In this document: positions 12,719 through 24,839 of the stretch, piece by piece
How the letters are laid out: each line of letters opens with the position of its first letter
Position numbering within the stretch: the stretch's first letter is position 1
DNA from: Batillaria attramentaria
Lineage: Eukaryota; Mollusca; Gastropoda; Batillariidae
Length of the DNA: 64,000 nucleotides
Direction of reading: 5' to 3'
Assembly (NCBI GenBank): GCA_018292915.2
Contig: JACVVK020000087.1
Coordinates: 1,697,960-1,761,959, forward strand
Notes under the pieces: model-generated
The model's database searches: none
What the model was told of the DNA's origin: nothing
The model's input: only the letters and a program-made list of their open reading frames with translations
Made by a program: the position numbers and the translations under genes

Positions 12719-12898
12719 GGAGCCGGGGTGGTCGAATGGTAGAGCGTTGGACTTCTAACGCTCGGGTCGTGAGTTCGATCCCGGCTGGGGCCAAATATTT
12801 GTGCTGGCTTTTTCATCGTTGCCCCGTCTTTGATATCACCCTATGTGGTGGAAAAAGACGTTAAACCCCCAAACATCGTGACCCACCCGCCCACCCTC
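12719..12898 (+). mobile_element. tRNA-derived SINE, family 1, near full length
   Basis: One of the best preserved copies. The tRNA-like head has A-box-like TGGTCGAATGGTAGAGCG and B-box-like GTGAGTTCGATCCCGG. The conserved body follows, then GACGTTAAACCCCCAAAC and a CCCACC-rich tail. Confidence 0.92.
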
Positions 12899-12977
12899 TC
12901 TTGAGCGACTGCCTCGCCCAGTGCATGCAGCAGCCAACGAAACAGAGACATTGCAGCTTGAGCTTATGCCGGATGGC

Positions 12978-13144
12978 ACAAGGGTGGGTGGGTGTTCGGG
13001 AGCTTAACTTCCTTTTCCACCACGTATGGGTGATATCAAATACGGGAAAAAGGCCAGCACAAATACTTGGCCCCAGCTGGGATTCCAACTCACGACCCGA
13101 GCACTCAAAGTCCAACGCTCTACCATTCGGCTATCGTGGATCCC
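12978..13144 (-). mobile_element. tRNA-derived SINE, family 1
   Basis: An inverted copy only about 80 bp from the plus-strand copy at 12719-12898; the two form an inverted pair. The B-box region (GAGTTGGAATCCCAGC when read on the minus strand) has drifted from consensus. Confidence 0.9.
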
Positions 13145-14299
13145 CAGCCGGATGACACAAAGGCCCACCAGAAGATAAGGGAGCGTGGATGCAATGTGGA
13201 CTACGCAATATTAACCGCGATTCAGTACGTTGATTCAAACTTCAGTATGATGACGGTGGTGATGTTGATGATCACAGTGTGGGTTGACCGTTTGATTTAA
13301 ATACTGTATTGTCCAGACGTTTTGTTTTATTTGGGGAATTCGAACAGAGGGAGAGAAGCCGAGAGAGAAAGAAAGTGAGCGCACTGTGTTACCTGTCGAA
13401 AAAGACAGTGGCAGTTTCTTGAAACTGAAGCCAATATTTATGACGGAGCCAGCATCTAATATCAAATGTAAGCTTATCTATATCTTACGGGTTTAACCTT
13501 CTCCGCAGCAGAAAATAGCTGAGTGTCAACAACTAGATGACAGACTTCATCACGCCGAACCTGGATAATTGATTTCTTTGTGAGTGTGTGTGTGGAGGGG
13601 GGGGGGAGGGGGGAGGGGGTCATACTTTAAAAGAGAGTCGTTCCTCCTGGGAATGTTCGCAGAGAATGGCCAATCGATAGTCGTCAATATTTCACGTGAC
13701 TGTGTGCGTCCTACGGTTAGCAGTTCCGTCGGCTGGCACGTGCAGACGAAACACGTTCATAAATATCTGACCTTGACATTTTCGGGAAAGGAAGGAACTG
13801 GAATGAATACTGCAGAAGCTTAAAGTTCAGTCAAGTGCAGTTTAGTGTCGCAACAAAAATGAATCGTCTTACAGCCGAGGCGAAAAAAGAAACAGAATTA
13901 TGTCCATAGAAGAACACACCGCGCGCGGGCACGCACACGCACACGCACACACACACACACGACTGCATCTCGCTAAAAATGATACTTTTGAAAGAAAGAG
14001 TTCATGTGCATTTTTTTAAACACAGGGTTGTTTTTCCAGCACATGACTACCTGTCTCAGACGCACCTGCCTGGACTATATAATTTTCACTAAGACAGGTA
14101 GCAAAAAAAAAATCATGCATGCCCTCGCAAAAGTAAACAGAAAAAGAAACATAAAATATAAACAGAAATTCTTTATGACTTGTGTTTTCGTTATGTCCAT
14201 ATGGACGCTCCTTTGACATTCTATAATGACGTACAGAGAGGAAGACAATAAAGATCAGGTGTTGGAAAGAGCAGGGAAAGCCCCTACCACTCAAGAAAG
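13145..14299. other. Intronic sequence, nothing recognised
   Basis: A G-rich tract lies at 13597-13618 and short CA/CG runs at 13922-13960. Open frames are short, overlapping and domain-free. Confidence 0.5.
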
Positions 14300-14772
14300 T
14301 AGTTGAAGTCTTTCTGGGAAACCTCTGAGCACTAACTGATCCATGCTGTAGTGTGTAAAAAGACTAAAGTATGTCCGTAACTGATCCACCCGTACCCTGC
14401 TCTTTGCCCTGCCTCTGCAAAGTCATTTCTGGAAAATAACAGGCCTGTGTAAATTATACCAAATTGCGCAGCATGCTTTTACATAAGTTGAAATCTTTCT
14501 GGAAACCTCTGAGCACTGATCCATTCTGCAGTGTGTAGAAAGACTCAAGCATACCAGTAACTGATCCACCCGTACCCAAGGGGAGGAGCCCCTGCAGAGT
14601 CATTTCTGGAAAATAACAGGCCTGTGTAAATGATAGCAAATTGTGCTTAATGCATTAAAATCAGTTGAACTCTTTCTGGAAACCTCTGAGCACTAACTGA
14701 TCCACACAGTACATCCACATCAAACATGTCAGTAACTGATCCACCCGTACCCAACTCTTTATCCTTCCGGAG

Positions 14773-14839
<67 letters not shown>

Positions 14840-15294
14840 CGGAGAGGGGGGGGGGGGCTGCAGAGTCATTTCTGGCCTGTGTAAATCACAGCAAATTGTG
14901 CTTCACGCATTTAAATTAGTTGAAATCTTCCTGGAAACCTCTGAGCACTAACTGGTCCATACTACTCAATCATGTCAGTAACTGATCCACCCGTACCCTA
15001 CTCTTTGTCCTTCCCCTGCAGTCATTTCTGGAAAATAACAGGCCTGTGTAGATCGATAGCAAATTGCGCTTCATGCATTTAAATTAGCTGAAATATTTCT
15101 GGAAACCTGTGAGCACTAACTGATCCGTACTGCATTGTGTACATACAAAGTCCAGTCATGTCCGTAACTGATCCACCCGTACCCTACTCACGCTTTGTCC
15201 TTCCGAGGGGACGGGCCCCTGCAATGTCATTTCTGGAAAATAACAGGCCTGTGTAAATCATAGCAAGTTGTTACTCATGCATTTAAATGCCACT
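14300..15294. repeat. Satellite-like tandem array, period about 170-185 bp
   Basis: Five diverged units share CTTTCTGGAAACCTCTGAGC, ACTGATCCACCCGTACCC and GGAAAATAACAGGCCTGTGT. The CCTCTGAGC landmark falls at about 14321, 14504, 14682, 14937 and 15105. The third unit is longer because a GT microsatellite and a G run (14775-14856) expanded inside it. The units differ by many point changes, so the array is older than the 62-bp minisatellite. Confidence 0.9.
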
Positions 15295-15670
15295 CTGCTT
15301 ACGTAGTCCTGCTCTTATCTTTGCTCCAATAACCACCCGTACAAGTGACTAGATTGTCTTCTCATGAAATTATAGTCACTGAGAGGTGGACCCATTTCCG
15401 ATCTGTATTTTGCACGTAACCAGGGGTGTAATTATGCATGCTTCATTCCACCCCCTTGCACGCCTATAAAAGCGTTGAAGTTTTATTGACACGTTCTGAT
15501 AGATGTGATAATATAATTGTGCTGGAGTGACTGTGCTCTCTCTCTCTCTCGTGTGTGTTGTGCGCCTATTTCCGGAAAATAAACTACCAATACAGTAACG
15601 GCGTTTGAGAAAATTTCTCTCTGATGCCTCCAACACGCTGAAGGGTGGTCTCATGGATATCCATAGATAC

Positions 15671-15674
<4 letters not shown>
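15295..15674. other. Intronic sequence, nothing recognised
   Basis: A short CT run lies at 15537-15552. No exon or repeat family was identified. Confidence 0.45.
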
Positions 15675-15744
<70 letters not shown>

Positions 15745-15766
15745 CGCCACGGTGTGTGTGTGCCAC

Positions 15767-15814
<48 letters not shown>
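15675..15814. repeat. (GT)n microsatellite with internal GC-rich palindromic break
   Basis: Two GT arrays flank a break in which CGCGCGCGCG and two CCACGG motifs occur. Confidence 0.92.
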
Positions 15815-15819
<5 letters not shown>

Positions 15820-16475
15820 AAGTCTAGTGCATAATCGAAGGATAGTCGGAGTAAATCGTGACGTGACTGGCCTCACAGGCTAGTCATGAATTCGTATTTG
15901 TATCATTGTACACAAACGCTCCCTCAGCCTGAGAGCTTAAAGGAAGGAGTCCTGTAGATGATAGTTGATAAATGTCCTGTTGAACCTCAAACTAAAAACT
16001 CTGAATCTAACGCACGCATGCTTCATACATTTATTAAAAAAAAATGATTACAGGCAGGTTTGCATGAGACCCATACAATACAATCATGTGATACGACGTA
16101 TTCATGAGAGAGACACGGTCTGTTTCACGCATCTACAGCGCACACACTGTTCCTAGCGTCCAAAAATATCCCTCAAGCCGCCTAGAATATTCGCGTTGCA
16201 AGGGGGTTTGGGGTTGTTTTTGTTGTTGTTGTTGTTTACACCGTATTTTTCGTGAAGCATACAGTGACAGGTCTAGCAACTGAGATCGAAAATTAACGTT
16301 TCTCGTGAATCTTGAAGGCCAAACGACGAGTCTCTTAGTTTTTTCTTTATGAAAAACGATGAAATGAATTTGTTAGAAAGCACTTGTTTCTGTTAGATTC
16401 ACAGCGCTCTCTCTCTCTCTCTCTCTCTCAGTCTCTCTCTCCCCTCTTTTATATTTTGCTCCCTATTTTCCTTAG
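15815..16475. other. Intronic sequence, nothing recognised
   Basis: Contains (GTT)n at 16218-16234 and a CT run at 16407-16440. No exon was recognised. Confidence 0.45.
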
Positions 16476-16600
16476 TAGATAGTCTCTGTAGTATTAGCAA
16501 CGGAAAGTTTACAAACTGGCGAATTTCTGTCAAAACTTTTACCGTTGATAAATAAAGTTTCATCATCATCATCATCATCATCATCATCTCTCTCTCTCTC
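16476..16600 (+). mobile_element. Retroelement 3' end with (CAT)n(CT)n tail, copy 1
   Basis: Shares 'GTTTACAAACTGGCGA', CAAAACTTTTACCGTTGAT and AAAGTTTCATCATCAT with the minus-strand copy at 38428-38545. In both, the CAT tail runs into a CT run. Two copies in opposite orientations with the same composite tail indicate a mobile element 3' end (SINE or LINE) rather than a chance microsatellite. Confidence 0.7.
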
Positions 16601-16903
16601 TCTGATGCCAACAAAAATTATCAGAACCTCCGTGTGAGCGCCTTTACATCTGACTTAATGCATTTACATATTCTCTGCATCTACTTTCTACATGACAAAT
16701 TATGTCTGCGCAAACTTGTGCACTTTATGGCGTCAGCGACAGATATGTCTCCAAAGTCTACGTCAGTTTGGACACGTGAGCGCCAAGCCGTCAAGTGTAA
16801 GAGTGGCAGCTATCTCCAGAACGCTCTACTTCACTGCTGCGCATGAGACTATTGAAAGAGCCAATGAATAATCGCTGGGTATGTCAAAGGCGACTGACTG
16901 AAT

Positions 16904-16940
<37 letters not shown>

Positions 16941-17210
16941 GTGTGTGTGTGTGTCTGTTGCCTGCCTATCTGTTTAAACTTCTGTGTACAGAGCTGCAGC
17001 AAAATCGAAGTTTGGCTACTTCCCAAAATGACAGCCGGCCTCTCCTCGTCCCGATTTTAACACTCTGTTGGGTTCAACTGCGCTCTAAGCTTATCTGGTG
17101 CAGAAAGGACACAGTGATCTAGTCCTGTCTCAATTACATCCGCGCGCGAGCACACCGCGATGATGAAATATGCACATGACTTCACATGTAAATGCGCACA
17201 ATTAGCTCAC
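16601..17210. other. Intronic sequence with a GT array at 16903-16954
   Basis: Apart from the GT array this is single-copy-looking DNA. No exon with GTPase motifs was found. Confidence 0.5.
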
Positions 17211-17386
17211 GCACGAGGGTGGGTGGGTGTTTGGGGGTTTAACGTCCTTTTCCACGACATACGGGTGATATCAAAGACGGGGCGATGAAAAAGCCAGCAC
17301 AAATATTTGGCCCCAGCCGGGATACGAACTCACGACCCGAGCATTAGAAGTCCAACGCTCTACCATTCGGCCACCCCGGCTCCCCT
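17211..17386 (-). mobile_element. tRNA-derived SINE, family 1, near full length
   Basis: Complete minus-strand copy, from GGGGAGCCGGGGTGGCCGAA at its head to GTTAAACCCCCAAACACCC at its tail. Both flanks carry AGCTCACGCACGA (17201-17213 and 17387-17399), which is a clear target-site duplication of about 13 bp. Confidence 0.93.
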
Positions 17387-17511
17387 AGCTCACGCACGAA
17401 GAGGTGCAGGTCTATTGGCCAAGCGCTTCAGTTTAGGCAAACGCAGCCAGCGGTAACGGGGGACAGTCAGATGAAACCTGAGTTTTGAACCGTACCACTG
17501 ACACTGCAAGC

Positions 17512-17731
<220 letters not shown>

Positions 17732-17842
17732 TAAGTCATTCTCTAATCACTGGTGCTGAGATGACACCATAGCAGCTGTTTTAAAACTGGGGAACTGAAT
17801 CTGTGTGTCTGATTTCTTTTTCTTTTTTTTTTCTTTTTTTTG

Positions 17843-17845
<3 letters not shown>

Positions 17846-17907
<62 letters not shown>
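17846..17907. repeat. (CA)n microsatellite
   Basis: A CA array of about 30 units preceded by a T-rich run. Confidence 0.95.
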
Positions 17908-17911
<4 letters not shown>

Positions 17912-18549
17912 AGTCATATCAAATGAACCTCAGCTGCAGCTGTGTTCAACGAGTGAATTTGCAAAGTTTTTTAGTGTGCAGTGGGAAGGTCATACCCAAC
18001 TATGCCCGTCATTTAAAGTTTAATGATACGTGATTTGAATCGCTGGTTGAGGCATGGCTGTGGTATGCGGGGTGGATGTCAAGAAAGTCAGTGCAGGTAT
18101 GTGGGGTGGATCAAGATAGTGCAGAAAGTTCTGAAAAAAGATGTCAGGGTAGATTCGCATGACTGATGAACAATACCAATCACAACTTGTGTTACAGTTG
18201 GCTGCACTTGCCTAAACTAAAGCGTTATGTCAGTAGGCCTGCACTCCACTTCTCTTGCGCAAGTTAACAGTTACATTTTGTGTTTTGGTTTGGTCTGGTT
18301 TGGTTTTTGTTTCGTTTGATTTTTTTTGTTTTTTTTTGTTTTTTTTTTTGGGGGGGGGGGGGGTTTGGTGGGGGTGTGTTCTGATTGACTTCTTTCTTTC
18401 TTTGTTGCTATGTTGCTTATCTTCATCAGCTCACCTAAGCCTTTCATAAACTGAGGTTTTCACTGAAACTCTTCCATCTGCGAGCATTTACACCGGACGA
18501 GGACATGTCTGTGTCTCGTGCACCCGACACCCCCTGCCAGCCTCCCGCG

Positions 18550-18552
<3 letters not shown>
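17908..18552. other. Intronic sequence, nothing recognised
   Basis: Contains a short imperfect direct repeat (GTATGCGGGGTGGAT / GTATGTGGGGTGGAT at 18063 and 18098) and a T run followed by about 15 G (18329-18363). Confidence 0.5.

Positions 18553-18615
<63 letters not shown>
18553..18615. repeat. (CA)n(CT)n compound microsatellite
   Basis: A CA run, then GCT, then a CT run. Confidence 0.95.
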
Positions 18616-18618
<3 letters not shown>

Positions 18619-19199
18619 GTTCATTGCCCTTGGAGCCGGGTGGGGCTGACGATCATTGTCATCCTACGGGTGGATAGCGCGCGCCATTTACGGGGTCACC
18701 AACAGGTCAACGTCTGTGTCAAGATAAAAAGTAGGACGAGGTCACAGGCTCATAAACTTTCGTCACGGTGGCACATGACTTCAGCGCCAAATACAGGCTT
18801 TTGTCGCTACGCTTAAACCCTCCCTACCTCTCCTTTCAAGGGCGGTGTGGTATACACGAGTGCAATCAAAGGAATGTTCATTATATTGCGTAGCGTTATG
18901 TCAAGAGAACTGGAGAGAGGATTTTTCAGAATTTAATGGCGTGAATAGCTGCTTGCGGCTTGGCACTGTCGACCTTTTGCCAGAAACGAGTTTCAAAAAT
19001 GGTTCTATGACTCATACCAGCTGAAAGATTTTCTTTTATAAGCTGCTTGTCGCTATAAATCAAAGTAAACACTGTAAGTCTCTTCAGTATCTTCCTTATT
19101 GGTGGGCAGTTGTTTCTCTCTTTTTTTTCTTCTCCGGGGGGGGGGGGGGGGGAAGGAAGGATCAGGAAGGGGGGGGGGGGGCTTTACTGATAAGCACAT
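18616..19199. other. Intronic sequence with two G runs
   Basis: G runs lie at 19136-19152 and 19170-19181. No exon was recognised. Confidence 0.45.
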
Positions 19200-19394
19200 T
19201 GGCGGTAAATTTTTTTTTAAAATTCATAATTCCCTCACTCTCAAAATTGAATGTTATCAATGCCTTGAGATTGATTGACTGATTGATTGATTGGTTGAAA
19301 AACATACTGGCGGTAAATATTTCATTAAAAATATAATTCTCTCACTCTCAAAACTGGACGTTATCGATGCCTTGAGATTGATTGATTGATTCTG
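19200..19394. repeat. Diverged tandem duplication, about 110 bp
   Basis: Two units each begin with TGGCGGTAAAT and include CTCTCACTCTCAAAA-like sequence and TGCCTTGAGATTGATTGA, followed by a GATT tetranucleotide run. Confidence 0.8.
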
Positions 19395-20058
19395 ATCGTA
19401 TAACTCCTTCTGTGGGAGATTCTATAAGCTTCCACGTTGATGTGCGTGAATTTTTCCGCCTTGTTTATCACTGGCACTTATCCTCTGTTCATTTTTTTTG
19501 TTTGTCTGCAACTGTCGATACCTGGCAGAAACTTTTTCCTGGTTCATATCGCGGTGAATGATAGTTGACGTGTCACATATAGTGTGCAAAGTTTTTCAGA
19601 CCAGGAAAGTACTTCATATCTTCCCCTAAAATGATTACAGGAAAATGGAAAGTAAACACAAGAAGGATACAGTTAACCTTTCCGACAAGGAATGAGGAAA
19701 AGTTTGATGAACTGAATGTCTTCCTGTGCACATGCAAACACTGAAGGGCATGGCGGCCGCGGAAAATTTGAAGAAGGTTAAAAAAAAAAAAAAAAAAAAT
19801 CTGTGAGGCGAGACTGGCGCAAACTAGTTGACAGATCTTGAGTCTGCCAGTGAGTGATCGTACATGTGTTTACATTTGCTCAGTGCTTTCGGGGTCAATT
19901 CGTGTTCTCTCGCGGTGAGCCGTTGTGACATCAGCGTGGTCGCCGGTGGCTCAGTGGATAGTGGTTCTAATGACACGACCGAGCGAGACGCGAGAGCTTC
20001 ATTATTTATAAATAAAAGGTGTATATTCCCATGATATGTTCCCAAAAGGTGTTACAAC
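19395..20058. other. Intronic sequence, nothing recognised
   Basis: A poly-A run lies at 19781-19799. Frames are short and domain-free. Confidence 0.45.
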
Positions 20059-20398
20059 CAGTGGCGTCGGAAGATGTTCAGGTTTAGGGGGGGGGGCACA
20101 ACTGGCCATCGACGGCGCGGAGCGCCGAGCTATCTGGGGGGGGGGGGGGTCCGGGGACATGCTCCCCCGGAAGATTTTTTTTAATTAGCTGCAAATCTGT
20201 ACAATCTGGCGCATTCTGGGTGTGTTTATGGGTGGATTTCTATAAGCAAAATTTAGGTGTGATAGACATACAAACTAATCATAAAACTTAACTTCAAATA
20301 CCCTACCTTATGGTCACATCTGCTGATCTCCTCTCACGAACTCCACTGGATAGCTTGGCACACACACTTTATTTATGACATGCGATTCATGCACATCG

Positions 20399-20431
<33 letters not shown>

Positions 20432-20585
20432 GCTGGCTGGAGTTGGAGAGACTAAGGGGGCCCAAACATGCTAGTGCCCCCCTCAGCTGGGCAGATTTCT
20501 AGGGGGGCCTAGAGGCCCTCAGCCCCCCCCCCCCCCCATTTTTTTCATAAGGGGGGCCTGTGCCCCCCCTGTTCCGACGCCACTG
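20059..20585. mobile_element. Non-autonomous DNA transposon with CAGTGGCGTCGGAA inverted ends
   Basis: The left end reads CAGTGGCGTCGGAA and the right end TTCCGACGCCACTG, a perfect 14-bp terminal inverted repeat around 527 bp. The interior is rich in G and C runs (GGGGGGCC modules) plus a CT array at 20401-20430. Flanks TTACAAC and AGACAAC share ACAAC at the junctions, possibly the remains of a 7-8 bp target duplication. No transposase is present. The superfamily is not established; hAT-like is possible. Confidence 0.75.
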
Positions 20586-20687
20586 AGACAACTTGACATT
20601 ACAGTAAGCCTGTCACAAGCAGGCACTGTGCGACAACTGACCGCAAGGCTACAATGCATTAACATTGAGTTTATTTCTATGATATTT

Positions 20688-20767
20688 GTGACCCTCCACC
20701 ACGAAATGAGTCTTCTTGTGCTATTTATTCATGTTACAAGACGACTCATTCCGTGGTGGAGGATCAC
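20688..20767. repeat. Short hairpin element (25-bp arms)
   Basis: 20688-20712 and 20743-20767 are reverse complements with two mismatches (GTGACCCTCCACCACG and CGTGGTGGAGGATCAC ends). The loop is 30 bp. The size suggests a minimal foldback or MITE remnant. Confidence 0.85.
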
Positions 20768-22174
20768 ATTTATGTCTATAATACTCATTATTATTATTAT
20801 TATTATTATTTGTTTGTTTGTTCTGCTTTGTTGGGGTTTGTTTTCTTTCAGCGGATCTGGCAAGCATTATCTGCACTACTGCTGGTCCTAGGAAAAGTTC
20901 TTGATGAAAGTGACAGCAAGCAAAACTTTGAAGAACGACTTCTAGAAACGTTTTGTATTTTTTTCACTCTTAAATCATGGCGTATACTTTCCGGGAACAA
21001 TGATGAATAACCACGGTACGCTAGGAACCGCCCGAACACTGAAAAAGTTACAGCAATATCAAGTTACCATCACCTGTGCAGAAGCCACACAAATGGTTTA
21101 TACAGCATTTTCTCTGACGAAGTCATGGATAACTATGCTCCTGAAAAAAGGTCTCCCAGAAGCAGACACGACCCAGAGAGTAACTATAGGGCGAGGGCTG
21201 GCCCTGAAGCAGAAACTCCCGATTCAACCTTTTAGTTCTAACCTCAAAATAGGGACTATTGATCGGTCTGTCTCGCCCAGACGCGCGAAGGCCATGTCAG
21301 GACGACACAACCAACATTGGCAACGTAGACAAGAGAGAGAGAGAGGGAGAGTGTTTGTGGAAAACATTTGCATTCGTCAAAAGAAGCACAGACATGACCC
21401 TTTTACAAACGCTGTTGCAAAACTACTACATCGGCAGCGTTTGCGCGGATTGTGCAGCAAACCCCCTCTGTCAGCCGGAGCTGTTCAAAATCAAGTACTC
21501 TGTGTGACTGAATTTGGCAATCTGTCTGACAAAATTTCGCTTCTGGGTTATAGTATACATGTACCACACCACGCGATCTGAACGTATCAGCTGTTAGGGA
21601 GTGGCATCCCACCCCGACCCCCTCCACTCCACACCTAAAACAAAAATGTGGCGGTGAAATGCTTTCAGTACTTAAACCAAATGGAATTCTGTAACCTCGT
21701 TCTGTAACTTTGCCGTTCCTAAATTTACTCAGTTCGTGTGCCTTTTTCGTAGATGATACTTGTAAGACGTTCCATCCCCTTCACCAGCTAAACAGACTAA
21801 AACCGCCCAAATTCTACTGCTTCCTGAATACAAAAAAGTTTGGATTGCAATAGGCTGGTGGTCTTTCGTCTTGTCAGCTCACGAAGGAGCTATTAACTTA
21901 AATTAAAAACCTCTGTTTTTTCTCACAACGGCTGAACAAACACATCCCATGCAAAGTTGTTGCGTTTTGTTTGTTTGTTTGTTTGCTTGGTTGCTTGTTT
22001 TTGTGCTCACATACTACACGATGCTCTGACTATGTGATAGTACGTACCTTTTCTGAGTATATTTCGTTACAGCGCTGTATAATCATTATCAATATTATCA
22101 TCATTACCCCGCGCGTCATCAGGACATGCGCGACACAGTGGGTGTTTATAATAATATCAAAAAATGTTACCTAC
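20768..22174. other. Intronic sequence, no exon established
   Basis: Begins with an ATT run (20788-20810). A plus-strand frame at 21000-21581 (193 codons) has no recognisable domain and lies antisense to the GTPase gene. A pyrimidine-rich AG (TTTGTTTTCTTTCAG) precedes 20851 on the plus strand, but the frame after it was not recognised. No middle GTPase exon was found here. Confidence 0.45.
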
Positions 22175-22511
22175 CTCCTGTGTCTGCGATCTTGGCCAGC
22201 ACAGTTTTCTGCTGGTGCGTGAACTCCACATCCACGAACCCTCCAGGCTGCAGACGGGATCGAACAACGGCCGTCCGGGATGGAGGCCTGTCTGATGCGC
22301 CTCTGCTGCCCCTGCCGCTGCTGGTCGTCGATAACGATGACGTCACAGAACCGGCGGCGATGCTGTTTCCGTTGTCGTCGAAGTCCAGGTCGTGGGTCTG
22401 CCTGGAGAGGATGTTCAGCAGCGAGGTCTTCCCCACGCTGTAGTCACCCAGGAGAATGAGCTTGACCGTGAGGTCGTACGCGTTGGAAGGGGTGTTGCCC
22501 CCTATCACCAT
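22175..22511 (-). CDS. Rab-like small GTPase, first coding exon (P-loop to switch II)
   Basis: Translation starts at 22511 in a good context (ACCATGG). The exon ends at a GAG|GTAGGT donor after 112 codons plus one base. Residues 16-21 are a hydrophobic beta strand, and residues 22-30 are GDYSVGKTS, a textbook G1 P-loop. The exon ends at DTGG (residues 110-113), the G3 motif, where Rabs have DTAG. In a typical Rab these two motifs are about 40 residues apart; here they are about 80 apart. The extra length is a Ser/Gly/Arg-rich stretch (about residues 45-80) in the place of switch I. The beta-2 strand follows as GGFVDVEF. A clear G2 Thr-Ile-Gly is not visible. P-loop spacing and the 3' exon make a Rab-family origin likely; the exact subfamily is not recognised. 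An alternative donor, GTAACA, lies 4 nt downstream. Confidence 0.8.
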
Positions 22512-24307
22512 GGTAACCTGTAGATACTGACGTCTGTCTTAACGTGCTCTGTCTGTGAAACTCACAGAAGAACTGGAAGGAATTGGCGCTATCGAAGTGT
22601 GAATGACTCCACAGCCCGAACACTCATATTTTCTTTTTCCTTTTCACTGAGTCGGTTGCCAGTTTTTTGGTTTTTTGTTTGTTTGTTTTTTTAAAAAATC
22701 AGATTAATCAAACACTGAACTATCAGAGAAGACGGTGTATACAAAATATACACCGCACAGCTGCGGACGGACGCCACTGACCATAAAGACCTTTTCTCTC
22801 GTTTTCCCTTTAATTGTGTCACTGTCGCTATCACTATATCGCTCTATCAGTCACCTGTCTCTGAACTTTGTATATCTCAGTCCTGCACACTGTACATACA
22901 CTGTTATGTCCACGGATCCAATCTTCAAGTGTTGCCTCCAGCAACAGTTCGAAATTTGGAGACGTTCCGAAACTGCACGCCACAACGTGAAATCTGTAGG
23001 CTGGATCGCAGTTTATCACCTCTCCTCAGTCACAATCACACAAAGGCACTTCTTCCCAAAGAGGACAGTCCCCGAAACGCTTCCTGCTTTGTTTCAAGTG
23101 TCCAAGGCGCGTCGGTTCGGGCCTTGCGTTGCGCAGCAAATCAACTTTCCGCAACCCCACAAAAACGCACAGCTAATAATGGACGAACAAATCGTTTTGG
23201 GAAAACACGCCTCACTTGTACAGAAGGGCTAAAATTCGTGGCTGCTGAAGCGCAGACAAAACAGAATCAAACTGGCTTGACCTTGGATACGTGAGCGAAG
23301 AGGGAGGGAGCAGGCTGGCGCAGCGCTCCGAGCAGATGGCTTTCCTGGGCACACCCTGTGAACAAAGAACAGTTCGCTCAGGTCACAATGGACCTCGGGC
23401 AACAACATTTTTTTTTAAAGCACTGACATTTGTTGTTAAATTAATCTTGTAACTGCACACTAGGACTGAACGTCCACCCAGTTGTGAAGTTTTGTGTGTC
23501 TGGTTGTAGGCGGTGAAAGCCGAACACAAGCATATCACTATCGGAATAAGAGAGCGGCAGGTGTCACGTGGTACTTTGTCCAACAGTCTGTTACCAGCAC
23601 AGCAGGCCGGTCAACAGCCATGTGTGAACACTTGTGGACAGCCGGACATTTTGTAAACATTCGCTTACAGATAACGTTCCTTTTGCTTATCGACCGCTCT
23701 GGCTGTACTTTATTCACTCACGGTGATGGATCTGGCAACAATGAGACACCGTGCACCGTGAGCTGCTATTGATTCAGTTTGCTATCTTCAGGCTTATAAA
23801 TGCATGCCAGATGAACATGAAACAGCTGTGCTGGCAACAACTAATATATAAAACTGTGTCACGGTCAGCAAAATTCGTTCCATCACCACTGATACGTACC
23901 CTGATTACCATACCATGCATTTGTTTGTCAGAGTTCGCAAATAGTTCTCGGAGCCCCAGCGTACGCCGGAGATCAGAAATCAAAAAGCTGATGATGATCT
24001 CTTAGAGATATATCATACTATCTCCGGGCAGTGTTTCTGGTACTACACAAGAAAACCGCTTCATGATTTAAGCCGGCTACAGCGCAGCGGCAAATCACAA
24101 GAAACTGCGGCCGCAAATGTGTTTTTTGTACTTATGAGCACATTCATAAGTTTTTAACTTGTGCTCGGTATGGTCGAAATTGTGTGAGTGAATTTTCTGT
24201 CTGTTCAAAATGAATAAAAACTGTTTAAACCAAGAAACTGCGGTATTGAAATACAGAAACTACACAGGTTTTAAACGCGCCGCACATTTTCCCCACTCAG
24301 GAAAGAG

Positions 24308-24338
<31 letters not shown>

Positions 24339-24838
24339 TCAGCGTTCTACACATCGCACAGCACATCCAGACAGACAAATTCGATTACTCAGACGCTACT
24401 CTATGTCAGGTTATTTCAAGCATACATACAAATTTCCTGAATGATTTGCCGTGTCTTGACTCAGTGATCAAACACTGTCCGACACTCTGGTCTTCTTGAA
24501 CACGGGACACTGAGACCACAACCGTTGTGGAGGTTTCCAGTGGGTAGAATGTCCTCGCTATGCACCGGGTACAGAGCCCACGGTATTCGTCACATTATTG
24601 CCGGGTGGGCGCGCGGACAACGGAGAGCCGGTGGCGCGGTCGGATCGCACGTTTTCAGTCACATGGCTCTTCGGTGTAGTTTTGCTATGCATGGCGTGCG
24701 AGCGGGCGTGCGAGCGGGCGGGTTGGAGGGCGGGTGTATGTGTACCCACACCCAACCTTTTCGCACCAGGCGGCAGGCGCGCATAGGTGTACGGAAACCC
24801 GAAGTGCACGAAGCAGATTGGAGTATAGCAGTCCACGG
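22512..24838. other. Upstream region of the GTPase gene; no other gene recognised
   Basis: Contains the 5' UTR and probably the promoter of the minus-strand GTPase, but no clear TATA box was identified. An acceptor-like CTACAG sits just before the start codon, so an upstream untranslated exon is possible. Plus-strand open frames of 121-165 codons at 22735-23294 overlap each other in different frames and look fortuitous. A CT run lies at 24312-24337. 24525-24869 has overlapping frames on both strands without recognisable domains. Confidence 0.5.
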
Positions 24839-24839
24839 C

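Noticed and set aside
20851..21010. Possible plus-strand exon after a pyrimidine-rich AG (frame with RIWQALSALLLVLGKVLD)
   Set aside because: No donor at a sensible place, no recognised family, and it lies antisense within the GTPase gene.
21000..21581. 193-codon plus-strand ORF inside the GTPase intron
   Set aside because: No recognisable domain, overlaps other frames on both strands, and no splice or promoter context supports it.
22735..23294. Overlapping plus-strand ORFs of 165 and 121 codons upstream of the GTPase
   Set aside because: Two frames over the same DNA with no domain; more likely the 5' flank of the minus-strand gene.
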